DNA of 64,000 nt from assembly GCA_016182905.1 (NCBI GenBank), contig JACPFR010000009.1:62001-126000 (forward strand), read 5' to 3'. Below are positions 48,301-57,502 of the stretch, piece by piece. Below the pieces are notes generated by a model, which saw only the letters and a program-made list of their open reading frames with translations, had not been told where the DNA came from and did no database searches. The translations under genes and the position numbers were made by a program. The stretch is from Elusimicrobiota bacterium. GTDB taxonomy: Bacteria; Elusimicrobiota; Elusimicrobia; UBA1565; UBA9628. Within the stretch, counting starts at the first letter, position 1; each line of letters opens with the position of its first letter.

Positions 48301-49568
48301 CCTTCGCGCTTCAGCGCTCCGAGCACGTCGCGGGCCTTCAGCAGCTCGACGGCGCGGTCGAGCGCCTCGTCGCGCACCAGCTCCTCGGCCTTCACCGCGG
48401 AACGGGGCTTCTTGTCCTTGGCGTAGATCATCTCCCATTGGGCGTAGAGCTTCGCCTCGGCCTCGGGGGTGACGGGAACGACGATGTCCGGGACGATCCC
48501 GCCGGTCTTGTTCTTCTCGTCGCGGTGGATCGACCGCCCGGAGGGCGTGTAGTAGCGCGCGACGGTCAGGCGCAGCCCCGAGCCGTCGGGCAGGGGGATC
48601 AGGGACTGCACGCTCGCCTTGCCGAAGCTCCGCTCGCCGACGACGACGGCGCGCTTGTGGTCCTGCATCGCGCCCGCGACGATCTCCGAGCCGGACGCCG
48701 AGCCGCCGTTGATGAGCACGACGAGCGGCAAGGACGGGTACGGGGCCTTCGCCCCGGCGGTGAAATCCTGCCGGCTGTCGGCCTTTCGCCCCTGGGTGTA
48801 GACGACGAGCTTGCCCTCGCCGAGGAACATCGAGGCGACCTCGACGGCGGCGGACAGCAGGCCGCCCGGATCGTTGCGCAGGTCGACGACGAGGCTCGTG
48901 GCCCCCTCCTTCCTGAGCTTCTTGAGCGCGTCGGAGACGTCGTCCGCGGTCTTGGCGCTGAACTCGGCGATGCGCAGGTAGCCGACGCCCCCGTCGAGCT
49001 TCATCGCGAGCGTGGACTCGATCTTCACGAGCTCGCGCGTGATCTCGACGGTCACCGTCTTCCAGTCCCCCTCGGAGTCGTCGTCCGGCCCGCGCTCGAG
49101 CTTGAGCTTCACCTTGGTCCCGGGCGCGCCGCGCAGGGTGCGCAGGGCGTCGGACATGCCCATGTCCTTCGTCGGAGCGCCGTCGATCTCCACGACGCGG
49201 TCGTTGGGCAGGACCCCCAGCCGGTAGGCCGGCGAGCCCGGCATCGGCGTCTGCACGGTGAGCCAGTCGTCCTTGAACGTCAGGCGCAGGCCGACGCCGC
49301 CGAACTGGCCCTCGGTCTCGGTCTTCATCTCGCGATGGATCTCGGGATCCATGAACTGGGAATAGGGGTCGAGCGTGCGGACCATGCCGGTGGCCGCGCC
49401 GTAGATCAGCTTCTGGGCCTCCGGCTCGTCGACGTAGTTGTCCTGGACGAAGCCGAGCACGTCCACGAGGAGCTTGAGCTGCTCGTAGGTCTTGTCCGCG
49501 CCGGCCGCGTAGGCGGGGCGGGCGGCGAGCGCGGCGGCCACGACCGCCGCCGTCAGGTAGCGCTTCAT
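48297..49568 (-). CDS. S41-family C-terminal processing protease
   Basis: The protein has 423 aa from the ATG at 49568; AGGAG has ideal spacing to it, whereas the ATG 6 nt upstream would be too close. Signal peptide of about 22 residues, a PDZ domain (about 85-175, VGLRLTF...GSPAYRLGV) and the S41 catalytic domain with Ser292 (GGSASGSEIV) and Lys317 (GERSFGKAS). A periplasmic CtpA-type protease, placed right after the EnvC-like gene as in many genomes. Confidence 0.93.
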   Translation of the reverse strand: MKRYLTAAVVAAALAARPAYAAGADKTYEQLKLLVDVLGFVQDNYVDEPEAQKLIYGAATGMVRTLDPYSQFMDPEIHREMKTETEGQFGGVGLRLTFKDDWLTVQTPMPGSPAYRLGVLPNDRVVEIDGAPTKDMGMSDALRTLRGAPGTKVKLKLERGPDDDSEGDWKTVTVEITRELVKIESTLAMKLDGGVGYLRIAEFSAKTADDVSDALKKLRKEGATSLVVDLRNDPGGLLSAAVEVASMFLGEGKLVVYTQGRKADSRQDFTAGAKAPYPSLPLVVLINGGSASGSEIVAGAMQDHKRAVVVGERSFGKASVQSLIPLPDGSGLRLTVARYYTPSGRSIHRDEKNKTGGIVPDIVVPVTPEAEAKLYAQWEMIYAKDKKPRSAVKAEELVRDEALDRAVELLKARDVLGALKREG

Positions 49569-49583
49569 ATCCATGCTCCTAGT

Positions 49584-50690
49584 TTATTTCTTTTCCAGCC
49601 AATCCGCCGGGTCGAGCGCGTCCGTGCCGCGGCGGATCTCGAGATAGACCTGCTCGCCGGCGCTCGCCAGCTTCTCGGACGCCCGCACCGCGTCGCCCTT
49701 GTCCTTCACGATCTCGCCGAGCTCGCCGTACACGCTGAAGAAGCCGCCGCCGTGGTCGACGATCACCACCTTCCCGTACGAGCGGAAAGGCCCGGCGAAG
49801 ATCACGCTGCCCGGCGCGATCGCGCCGACGGGGGCGCCGGAGGCCGAGGCGAAGACGACGCCCTGCCTCACGGTCCAGGTGCCGAGCTGCTCGTCCCGCT
49901 CGCGGCCGAACGGGCGCAGGACCCGGCCGTCGACCGGCCAGGGCAGCGAGTGCTTGGGCAGCGCCAGGTCGGCCTTCGGCCCGGTCTTGCGGTACTTGCC
50001 CGGCTTGCCGAGCTTCTCGATCAGGGCGGCCATGGCCTTCGCCGTCTCCTCGAGTTCCTTGGCGCGCCGCGCCCGGGCGGCCACCTTCACCTGGGTCTCC
50101 TCGAGGGCGGCCTTCTTCTCCTCGTACTCGCGGCGGCGGCCCTCGCGCTCGCTCTGGGCGCGCCGGCGGCTCTCGTCGAGAGAGCGCGCGCGGCGCGCGG
50201 TCTCCGCGGCGGCCTCCTCGGTCTTGAGGCGGAAGCCCTGGAGGCGCCGCAGATGCCGTCCCTTCTCGATGATCGCGGACCGGCGGAACTCCTCGGCCCA
50301 GAGCTCGCGGGTGCCGTACGCCTCGAAGCTCGCGGCCCCCGCGGCGGAGTGGCGGGCGGCCTCGGAGGCGATCGCCGCCGACCAGAAGCCGGCGACGCTC
50401 TTCGCCGCGTCGAGGCGCGACCTCAGGTCCGCGCGGCGGGCCTCCGCGCGGCGGATGTCGGACTGAAGCCCCTCGACGCGCTTGCGCGACGCCGCGTCGC
50501 GGCTCTCGAGGCCTTTGACGTCGGCTCCGAGCTCCTTCTCCTCCTCGCGCAGCTCGTCGAGCTCGCGCAAGGTCTGCTTGAGCTCGACCTGGATGCGGGA
50601 GAGCTCGGCGCGCTTGGCCTTGAGCTGGGCGCGGGCCGGGGCCGCGCCCAGCGCGAGCAGCCCGGCGAGGATCAGGGCTCCGCGCGCCAT
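49584..50690 (-). CDS. EnvC-like murein hydrolase activator (degenerate LytM)
   Basis: The protein has 368 aa from the ATG at 50690, which overlaps the ftsX gene by 19 nt and starts a signal peptide. A long coiled coil (about 22-245) leads to a LytM/M23 fold (about 255-365). Catalytic zinc ligands are missing: the first His motif reads RQGVVFAS and the HxH region reads VYGELG. It therefore cannot cut murein itself and, like EnvC, should activate amidases under control of FtsX at division. Confidence 0.88.
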   Translation of the reverse strand: MARGALILAGLLALGAAPARAQLKAKRAELSRIQVELKQTLRELDELREEEKELGADVKGLESRDAASRKRVEGLQSDIRRAEARRADLRSRLDAAKSVAGFWSAAIASEAARHSAAGAASFEAYGTRELWAEEFRRSAIIEKGRHLRRLQGFRLKTEEAAAETARRARSLDESRRRAQSEREGRRREYEEKKAALEETQVKVAARARRAKELEETAKAMAALIEKLGKPGKYRKTGPKADLALPKHSLPWPVDGRVLRPFGRERDEQLGTWTVRQGVVFASASGAPVGAIAPGSVIFAGPFRSYGKVVIVDHGGGFFSVYGELGEIVKDKGDAVRASEKLASAGEQVYLEIRRGTDALDPADWLEKK

Positions 50691-51424
50691 AGCGACAGGG
50701 ACCAGCCGAGGGTCGCGCAGGCCGCGAGCAGGGCGGCCTGGGCGAGCGGCTGCGGCCAGGCCCACAGGAGCTCGTCGCGGTGCAGCGGCCAGGTGAGCGC
50801 CGTCGCGAAGAGGATCCCCGCGGCGCCTCCGGCGGCGGACCACAGCGCCAGCCTTCCTTTGTCCTTCGAGGGATGGGCGCTCGGCGGCAGGCTGAGCAGG
50901 CCGAGGGCCAGGGCGGCGATCAGGCAGAGCAAGGTGCTCAGCGTCACGCGCAGCAGGTAGGCGTAGAAGCGCAGGCGCAGGATGGACTGGACCTGTCCGG
51001 ACTTGTAGCGCAGGTCCGACCAGTCGGCCAGGCGGCGCACGCCGTCGATCCACGCGCCGAGATGGGTCAGCGCCTCGGGCGCCGGGGCGACCTCGAAGGC
51101 CGCGGGCAGGGGGTTGTCGCCGACGAGCGCCGTCGATTCGGCGAGCTCGGGGTCGTCGCGCTTGAGGGCCGCCAGGGCCTCGTCGGCCGAGACGAAGCGC
51201 ACCTCCGCGACCTCGGGGGCGGCGCGGAGCTTCTCCTCCAGCACCTTGGCGCGGGCCTCCTCCAGGGAAGGGCGCGCGAACAGCACCACGCGGAAATCGT
51301 CGCGCAGCGAGGCCTCCAGGCGGGAGCAGTGGCGCTCGGCCAGGAGCAAGGTCTCCCCCGCGAGCCCGGCGGCCGCCGCGAGCGCGAACAAAGACCCCAG
51401 TCGAACCTTGCTTTCGGCACTCAT
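50672..51424 (-). CDS. ftsX: FtsX-like cell-division permease
   Basis: A 250-aa protein. Short cytoplasmic start, first TM helix (about 10-28), an extracytoplasmic domain (about 30-150, VVLFARPSLEEARAKVLEEK and EVRFVSADEALAALK are typical FtsX) and three further TM helices. No ftsE lies next to it, although FtsX normally works with this ATPase. TAGAAT sits 7 nt before the ATG. Confidence 0.88.
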   Translation of the reverse strand: MSAESKVRLGSLFALAAAAGLAGETLLLAERHCSRLEASLRDDFRVVLFARPSLEEARAKVLEEKLRAAPEVAEVRFVSADEALAALKRDDPELAESTALVGDNPLPAAFEVAPAPEALTHLGAWIDGVRRLADWSDLRYKSGQVQSILRLRFYAYLLRVTLSTLLCLIAALALGLLSLPPSAHPSKDKGRLALWSAAGGAAGILFATALTWPLHRDELLWAWPQPLAQAALLAACATLGWSLSLWRAEP

Positions 51425-51431
51425 CCGCGCG

Positions 51432-51437
51432 ATTCTA
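51432..51437 (-). promoter_or_regulatory. -10 element for ftsX
   Basis: TAGAAT on the minus strand, 7 nt before the ATG at 51424, with a poor -35. It suggests that the ftsX-envC-protease-tsaD run has its own leaderless start. Confidence 0.4.
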
Positions 51438-51451
51438 CGAAATGCGGGGGG

Positions 51452-52693
51452 TCAGCGGTAGGGGACGAACACGGCGAGGCCCTTCTTGATCGCGCTCCCG
51501 ACGGCGGGCAGCGCGAGCAGGGCGGTGATCAGGACCAGCCACAGGCTGCGGTCCATGACGTACTTCAGGAAGCCCCCCTTCTTGGCGGGCGCGGCGGGAG
51601 CCTCGGAGGCGGGCTTGTCGGCGGGCAGGGCGGAGGAGACCTTGATCACGTCCGGCAGCCCCAGCGCGCGGCCGAGCTGGGACACCGGCATCGAGCCGGA
51701 CACGAGGGCGGTAGCACCCCCGGCGGGAGAGGTCTCGAAGCCGAGCACGCGGTCGAGCGCGAAGCCGGTCTTCGCCGTCAGGGCGCGCACGCTCTCCGCG
51801 ATGGACTCCTCGGGCCGGGAGGCGTCGCCGACGCGGAGCTTCAGGAGGTAGTCGCCGGCGACGCGGGCGTCCGCCGCGGGGCGGGAGCCGCGCTCCACCT
51901 CGACGCGCCTGACGCCGGGGCGGCCGATGGCGTCGCCGAGGCGGGACGCCGGCAGCCAGCCGCTGATCCGCACCGAGCCGCCCGCGCCGGGCAGGGGCTG
52001 GAAGCGGGCGTCGGGGCGGAAGGCCGCGGCGGAGCCGAGGCCGGCGACCGCGTCGCGCAGGGCGCCGGCCTCCTGGGAGTCGAGCTCGAGAGAGACGAAC
52101 AGCATGCCCTCGGCCGTGGGCACGGGCGAGACGAGCTCGATCGCGGCCGGGGGCCGGGAGTCCTCGAGCGCTTGGCGGCGGGGCTCGGGAGCGGCGCCGA
52201 ACAGGCGGGCCTCGTAGTCGCGGCGGGCGTCCTCGCTGGCCGAGTCGAGCTCGGAGCCGCCGGCGGCGGCCGGAGCGGCGGGCGGCGCGATCGGCTTGTC
52301 GGACGCGATCGACGCGGTCCGAGGGGCGGGCTCGACGCGGGCGGCCTCGGCGGGCTTCGGCGCCTCGGTCTTCACGGCGACGGGAGCGAACGGGCGAGGC
52401 CGGGGGCGAGAAGGCGCCGACGGGGCCTTGGCCTCGGTCTTCGGAGGAGCCGGACGCTCGGTCTTGGGTTCGGGCTTGGGTTCCGGTTTGGGCTCCGGCT
52501 TCTCCTTCGGGGCTTCCTTAGGAGAGTCCTGGGGCTTGGTCTCGAAGAACTGGCCGACCGCCGCGTCGGGATGCTTGTAGCCGCCGCCATCGCCGTAGGA
52601 CTTGTTGGAGAAGGGCGAGGTCTTCGCGGGCTGCGCGCGCGCCGTCGAGAAAACCGCGGCCGTCACGACGAGGGCGGGGATCAGGTGTCTCAC
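51452..52693 (-). CDS. Secreted Pro-rich protein with C-terminal membrane anchor
   Basis: The protein has 413 aa from the GTG at 52693, 6 nt after TAGAAT. Signal peptide, then a Pro/Lys/Glu-rich spacer (about 55-125, with tandem KPEP units). Two related alpha/beta subdomains (about 185-265 and 275-355) share the pattern SRLGDAIGRPGVRRVEVE and SQLGRALGLPDVIKVSS. A C-terminal TM helix (about 380-402) ends it. The spacer may span the periplasm. Function unknown. Confidence 0.75.
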   Translation of the reverse strand: MRHLIPALVVTAAVFSTARAQPAKTSPFSNKSYGDGGGYKHPDAAVGQFFETKPQDSPKEAPKEKPEPKPEPKPEPKTERPAPPKTEAKAPSAPSRPRPRPFAPVAVKTEAPKPAEAARVEPAPRTASIASDKPIAPPAAPAAAGGSELDSASEDARRDYEARLFGAAPEPRRQALEDSRPPAAIELVSPVPTAEGMLFVSLELDSQEAGALRDAVAGLGSAAAFRPDARFQPLPGAGGSVRISGWLPASRLGDAIGRPGVRRVEVERGSRPAADARVAGDYLLKLRVGDASRPEESIAESVRALTAKTGFALDRVLGFETSPAGGATALVSGSMPVSQLGRALGLPDVIKVSSALPADKPASEAPAAPAKKGGFLKYVMDRSLWLVLITALLALPAVGSAIKKGLAVFVPYR

Positions 52694-52699
52694 GCCCCG

Positions 52700-52728
52700 A
52701 TTCTACCACGGGGCGGTTTTTAGGTCAA
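52700..52728 (-). promoter_or_regulatory. Promoter of the Pro-rich protein gene
   Basis: TTGACC (52728-52723), 17-bp spacer, TAGAAT (52705-52700), 6 nt before the GTG at 52693. It overlaps the end of the upstream gene. A leaderless GTG start is predicted. Confidence 0.65.
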
Positions 52729-54306
52729 TAGACCTGTACGCGTAGGTCCAAGGACCCATTCCTCGACGCGGGCCCTGAGGCCCTCCAGCGCGAAGCCGAG
52801 CGCCGCGCCGAGCGCGCAGGCCGCGGCTCCGTGGGCGACGGCGAGCGCGGGCGCGACGCCTCCCGCGCCGATCGCGGCGACCGCTCCCGCGGGCGCCAGC
52901 AGGCCCAAGGTCAGCCAGCCGCGCGGGTCCCCGAGGAGCTTCGGCGCCTCGGCGCCGGACTCGCGCCGGCCGATGAGGATCAGGGCGACCGCCAGGCTCG
53001 GCGTGCCGATGAGGATCTCGCGCCAGCGCCACGGCCACCACCAGAGCGCGTCGGCGGCGGCAGAGAGCCGGTCCACGGACTCCCACATGCCGGCGGCGCG
53101 CAGGGCCGCGCGCGGCGCCAGCAGGCCGAACAGCGCCGCGATCAGGACGACCGCCGTCGCGAGGTCGCGCAGGCGCAGCGGGGCGTTCCAGCGGGAGCGC
53201 GCGCTCGGGCCTTCCGGGGAGAACAGCGCCGCCGCGCCCACGATCATCGGCGCGGACAAGGTCCACAGGGTCCAGGCGCGGGCCAGCTCCTCGCGCCGCT
53301 CGGGCGCGAGCGCGGCGGAGGCCAGCAGGCCCGCGGCGGAGGCGGCCGCCAGCGCCGCGGCGAGGCCGGTCAAGGTCTCGGGCACGGGCGCGGAGAGCGG
53401 GACGCGGGCCGAGAACCAGCCCCGGGCCGCCCGCTCGGCGGCGAGCCCGGCGCGCGCGGCGAGCAGCGGGCCCAGGACGCCGATCACGAAGAACAGGAAA
53501 GTCCTCGCCGCGCGCTCCGCGCGGGAGCTCTCGTCCTTCGGCGCGGCGGCCGGGATCACGCCCGGGAGATCCGCGCCCTTGACGACCTTCAGCGCCTCGC
53601 GCAGGCGCTCGAGGTTCGCGTCGAGGCCGGCCGCGGGCGCGGGGCGCAGGACCAGCAGGCGCATCGCGCGTCCGTTCGCCGCGCGCAGCAGCGCCGGCCG
53701 CCGGGAGGAGACGGGCAAGGTCCGAATCCAGAGCCGCTGGCCCGCGACCGAGGCCCAGGGGCTGGTCGACGCCGCGACGGGGATGAGGCCCGCGGCCGAG
53801 ACGACGGCCACGGTCTCGGGGTCGAACCCGGCGGGGACGCGGGTCAGGTCGACGCCCGGAGGAAGATCGAGGGAACGGCCGCCGGAGGCCGTCAAGGTCA
53901 CGGTCGACGCGTCGATGCCGCGCGCGGCCAGGGCCCCGGACAGCCGCGACATCACCTTGGGGTCCTTGGTCCAAAGCGAGTCCGGGGACGGCCCGCCGCC
54001 GGGCGCGACCAGGCCGAGCGCGCGCCATTTCTCGACCTCGGCGCGGGAGAAGTGGAGCGCCTCGCCGCGCGCGGCGAGCTCGGCGGCGGTCTCCTCGCGC
54101 AGGACCACGGCCGCCACGCCCATCGCCTTCAGCCGCTCCCACAGCTCCGGCGTGGACGCCGGCGCGCGGCCGGTCAGCGCGGCGAACGCGTCGGCTTCGA
54201 CGGAGGGCAGGACCGCGCGCTCCGACGGCGCGCGCGTCGCCCACACCGCCGCCGCCGAGGCCGCCAGGAGGGCGAGCAGCGCGCCGCGCGAGCGCGTGGC
54301 GCTCAC
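52720..54306 (-). CDS. DUF5693-like polytopic membrane protein
   Basis: The protein has 528 aa from the GTG at 54306, overlapping the glgA stop (GTGA). An N-terminal membrane helix and an extracytoplasmic domain of about 240 residues ([32 protein letters not shown]) are followed by about eight to nine membrane helices. The domain order and the LKxxGVxxVxLxEET motif match my recollection of DUF5693 proteins. Substrate unknown; the family often lies near cell-surface polymer genes. Confidence 0.7.
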   Translation of the reverse strand: MSATRSRGALLALLAASAAAVWATRAPSERAVLPSVEADAFAALTGRAPASTPELWERLKAMGVAAVVLREETAAELAARGEALHFSRAEVEKWRALGLVAPGGGPSPDSLWTKDPKVMSRLSGALAARGIDASTVTLTASGGRSLDLPPGVDLTRVPAGFDPETVAVVSAAGLIPVAASTSPWASVAGQRLWIRTLPVSSRRPALLRAANGRAMRLLVLRPAPAAGLDANLERLREALKVVKGADLPGVIPAAAPKDESSRAERAARTFLFFVIGVLGPLLAARAGLAAERAARGWFSARVPLSAPVPETLTGLAAALAAASAAGLLASAALAPERREELARAWTLWTLSAPMIVGAAALFSPEGPSARSRWNAPLRLRDLATAVVLIAALFGLLAPRAALRAAGMWESVDRLSAAADALWWWPWRWREILIGTPSLAVALILIGRRESGAEAPKLLGDPRGWLTLGLLAPAGAVAAIGAGGVAPALAVAHGAAACALGAALGFALEGLRARVEEWVLGPTRTGLLT

Positions 54307-55745
54307 CCGGGCAGGGCCTCGCGGAAGATGTCCAGGTACGCCTCGACCGAGCGGTCCCAGGAGAAATCCCCCGCCATGCCGGCGCTCACGCGCGCGGCCC
54401 AGCCCGCGGCGCCGAACCCGGCCAGCGCGCGGTCGAGCGCGCGCGCCAGGTCCGCGCCGTCGCCGGGCTCGCAGAGGAAGCCGTTGGCCGGCCGCCCGCC
54501 CCGGGGCTCCTCGAACACGGTGTCGTTGAGGCCGCCGGTGCGCGAGACCACGGGCACCGCGCCGTACCGCATCGCGATCATCTGACCGAGGCCGCAGGGC
54601 TCGAAGCGCGACGGCATCAGGAACAGGTCCGAGGCCGCGTAGATGCGGTGGGCGAAGGGCTCGTCGAACTGCCGGTGGAAGTGCACGGACCCCTTGTGCC
54701 GGCGCTCGAGCGCCGCGAACATCTCGGTCAGCGAGGGGTCGCCGGTGCCGAGCACCACGAGCTGGCAGCGGTCGAGCCGCGGCTCGAGCGCGGCGAGCGC
54801 GATGTCGAGCCCCTTCTGATAATCGAGGCGGGACACGACGCCGATCAGCGGGCGGTCGCCGCGCAGCTCGAGCCCGCACTCGCGCTGCAGGGCCTCCTTG
54901 CACGCCGCCTTGCCCGCGGCCGCGTCGGCCGGCGAGAACTTGCGGGCCAAGGAGGCGTCGCGCGACGGGTCCCAGGCCTCGAGGTCGATGCCGTTGAGGA
55001 TGCCGCGGAGGTCCTTCGAGCGCCGCTGCAGCAGGCCCTCCATCCCGAAGCCGCGGTCCGGCGACTCCTGGATCTCGCGCGCGTAGGCGGCGCTGACGGT
55101 CGTGAGCTTGTCGGCGTGCACGATCCCGCCCTTGAGATAGCTGACCTGCCCGTAGTACTCGAGCCCCTCCGAGGACCAGTCCTCGGGGCCGAAGCCGCCC
55201 GCCGCGAGCGCCGCGGGCGGGAAGTTCCCCTGGTACGCCATGTTGTGGATGGTGAACACGCAGCCCGTGCCCGCGAAATGAGGGTCGTTCTTGTAGTGGC
55301 GCTTCAGGTGCGCCGCGACGAGGCCGGTCTGCCAGTCGTGGAGGTGGATCACGTCGGGCTTGAAGCCGATCGCCTTCGCGCCCTCGAGCACCGCGCGGGA
55401 GAACAACGCGAAGCGGCGGTCGTTGTCCTCGTGGTCCTTGCCGGCGTTGCCGTACAGGCCCTCGCGGTCGAAGTACAGCGGGTAATCCACGAAGTACACG
55501 GACACGCCGCGCCGGTGCAGGAAGCTCAGGCCCACGTCCACCGACCCGCCGGCGATCGGCACCTTGATCGGGTGGGCGATGCCCCCCTCGAGCGACGCGG
55601 CGCGGATCGAGCGGTACTTCGGCAGGAACAAGCACACGTCGTGGCCGAGGGCGCCGAGCCTCTGCGTCAGGGCTCCGACCACGTCGGCGAGCCCCCCGGT
55701 CTTGCAGAAGGGAACCGCTTCGCTGGCCGCGACGAGGATCTTCAC
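54303..55745 (-). CDS. glgA: Glycogen/starch synthase (GT5)
   Basis: The protein has 480 aa from the GTG at 55745. N-terminal ADP-glucose site KTGGLADVVGAL (residues 15-26), catalytic-region HLHDWQTGL, and C-terminal GT5 motifs PSRFEPCGLGQMIAMRYG and RTGGLNDTV. It transfers glucose from ADP- or UDP-glucose to an alpha-1,4-glucan. Normal length. No other glycogen gene is nearby; it is embedded between scpB and the DUF5693-like gene. Confidence 0.95.
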   Translation of the reverse strand: MKILVAASEAVPFCKTGGLADVVGALTQRLGALGHDVCLFLPKYRSIRAASLEGGIAHPIKVPIAGGSVDVGLSFLHRRGVSVYFVDYPLYFDREGLYGNAGKDHEDNDRRFALFSRAVLEGAKAIGFKPDVIHLHDWQTGLVAAHLKRHYKNDPHFAGTGCVFTIHNMAYQGNFPPAALAAGGFGPEDWSSEGLEYYGQVSYLKGGIVHADKLTTVSAAYAREIQESPDRGFGMEGLLQRRSKDLRGILNGIDLEAWDPSRDASLARKFSPADAAAGKAACKEALQRECGLELRGDRPLIGVVSRLDYQKGLDIALAALEPRLDRCQLVVLGTGDPSLTEMFAALERRHKGSVHFHRQFDEPFAHRIYAASDLFLMPSRFEPCGLGQMIAMRYGAVPVVSRTGGLNDTVFEEPRGGRPANGFLCEPGDGADLARALDRALAGFGAAGWAARVSAGMAGDFSWDRSVEAYLDIFREALPG

Positions 55746-55746
55746 T

Positions 55747-56658
55747 TTATTTAGGCCAGAGCCCCTCTTTCTCCTCTTCTTCCGGGGCCTCTTCCGCGGC
55801 GGCTTCAGGCGCTTCGGCGGGGTGCTCCGACAGGGCCTCGGCGATCACGGCCTCTTCGGTTTGCTCCGCGACGGACTCCTCCGCGGGATGCTCGGACAAG
55901 GCCTCCGCGATGACCGCCTCCTCCGTCTGCTCGCCGATCGTCTCCGCTTCGGGCGCGGGGCGCTCGGCGGCGTGCGGGGTGTCGATCGGGGCGGCCGGGG
56001 CGGCGGCGTCCGCGGGCGCGAAGCGGTCCAAGGGCGGGAGATCCTCGAGGCTGCGCAGGCCGAAGTGGCGCAGGAACTCCATCGTCGTGCCGTACATCAG
56101 CGGGCGGCCGACGGTCTCCTTGCGGCCGACGACCTTGATCAGGCGCTTCTCGAGCAGGGTCTCGAGAGCCGCGATGACCTCGACGCCGCGGATCTCCTCG
56201 ACCTCGGCGCGCGTCAGCGGCTGCTTGTACGAGATGATCGAGAGGGTCTCCTGCGCGGCCGTCGACAGCCGCATCGTGGCGCGGTCGCTGAAGAGCTTGC
56301 GCATGTACGGCGCCAGCTCCGGGCGCGTCGCCATCTGCCAGCCCTCGGCGACGGCGATCAGGCGGTAGCCGAGGTTGCGCTCCTCGAGCTCGCGGCGCAG
56401 GTCCTCGACGCAGGCGACGATGCGGTCCTGGTCGCGCACGTTGACGAGCTTGCACAGCTCGCCGGCCGACAGCGGGCGGTCGGTGATGAACAGCAGGCCC
56501 TCGAGCGCGCGTCGCAGCAGGGCCGGGTCGTTGGCGGGAGACGGCGCGGGCGCTTCGTCCGGCGCAGAGGCGGCGATGGACTCGGCGGTCGCCTCGGCCG
56601 GGGCTTCGGCGGCGTCGGTCGTTTCGGCGTCGGCGTTCTCGGCTTCAGGGCTGGACAT
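55747..56658 (-). CDS. scpB: Segregation and condensation protein B
   Basis: A 303-aa protein. Central winged-helix tandem (about 45-215, LEGLLFITDRPLSAGELCKL, TAAQETLSIISYKQPLTRAE, GRPLMYGTT) is standard ScpB. Both ends carry Ala/Glu-rich tails, and the C-terminal one holds a duplicated 18-residue unit (EQTEEAVIAEALSEHPAE). It overlaps scpA by 14 nt. It forms the SMC-ScpAB condensin with scpA. Confidence 0.94.
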   Translation of the reverse strand: MSSPEAENADAETTDAAEAPAEATAESIAASAPDEAPAPSPANDPALLRRALEGLLFITDRPLSAGELCKLVNVRDQDRIVACVEDLRRELEERNLGYRLIAVAEGWQMATRPELAPYMRKLFSDRATMRLSTAAQETLSIISYKQPLTRAEVEEIRGVEVIAALETLLEKRLIKVVGRKETVGRPLMYGTTMEFLRHFGLRSLEDLPPLDRFAPADAAAPAAPIDTPHAAERPAPEAETIGEQTEEAVIAEALSEHPAEESVAEQTEEAVIAEALSEHPAEAPEAAAEEAPEEEEKEGLWPK

Positions 56659-57502
56659 CGGTCTCTCCTTCGGGCTCCGCCTTCGGCGGCTCCACGGGTT
56701 CGGGCTCGGCGTGACTTTCCAGCGGCGGATCTATCGGCGCTGAGGCGAGGGCCTCCGCGATGAGGGTCTCCGCGATCGGAGCTTCCTCGACCGCGTTCTC
56801 GTCCTTCTTGAAGATGCTGATCCTGCCGAAGGTGCCGTCCTGGCGGATGAAGATCTTCTGCAGCTTGGTGAGCTCGAGCATCGCGAGGAAGCAGGCGATG
56901 ATGCCGCGCCGCTTGCGCTCGTCGGCGAACAGCTCCTCCCACGGGATCATCGGCCGTTCCTGGAGGAGGAACAGGATCTTCTCCATCTTCTCCTCGATGG
57001 GGAACTCCTCGCCCTCGACGGCCTGGGAGTCGTCCTCCGCGCCCTCGAGGATGACCTTCAGGTGCGCCATGAGGTCGAACAGGGAGACGTTGGGGGACTT
57101 CTCGGCCTCCTCGAAGTGGGGCGCGCCGCGGTAGAACACGCCCTCCATCTCGGCGGCGCGGTCGGCCAGGAACCTCGAGGCCTCCTTGAACTTCTGGTAC
57201 TCGAGCAGCTTCTGCGCGAGCTCCGCGGCGGGGTTCGGGCCCTCGTCGCCCTCGGCGTTCTGCTCGCTGGGCAGCAGCGCGCGGGACTTCACCGCCATCA
57301 AGGTCGCGGCCATCACGAGGAAGTCCCCCGCCACGTCGAGGTTCATGTCCTTCATGAGCTCGAGGTAGGAGAGGTACTCCTTGGTGATGTGCGAGATCGG
57401 GATGTTGTGGATGTCGAGGTCGTCCTTCTTGACGAGGAACAGCAGCAGGTCGAGCGGACCCTCGAACAGCTCCAGCGACACTTCGTAGGCCTTCTCGGTC
57501 AT
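56645..57502 (-). CDS. scpA: Segregation and condensation protein A
   Basis: A 285-aa protein. N-terminal kleisin segment (YEVSLELFEGPLDLLLFLVK, HNIPISHITKEYL) and C-terminal winged helix (ACFLAMLELTKLQKIFIRQD) are classic ScpA. An acidic Pro/Glu tail of about 50 residues follows, similar in style to that of ScpB. It lies 1 nt after trpS. Confidence 0.95.
   Translation of the reverse strand: MTEKAYEVSLELFEGPLDLLLFLVKKDDLDIHNIPISHITKEYLSYLELMKDMNLDVAGDFLVMAATLMAVKSRALLPSEQNAEGDEGPNPAAELAQKLLEYQKFKEASRFLADRAAEMEGVFYRGAPHFEEAEKSPNVSLFDLMAHLKVILEGAEDDSQAVEGEEFPIEEKMEKILFLLQERPMIPWEELFADERKRRGIIACFLAMLELTKLQKIFIRQDGTFGRISIFKKDENAVEEAPIAETLIAEALASAPIDPPLESHAEPEPVEPPKAEPEGETDVQP

Noticed and set aside
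52720..55635. A 971-codon minus-strand frame spanning glgA and the membrane protein
   Set aside because: Its N-terminal two-thirds is glgA read in the wrong frame. The real gene begins at the GTG at 54306, overlapping the glgA stop.
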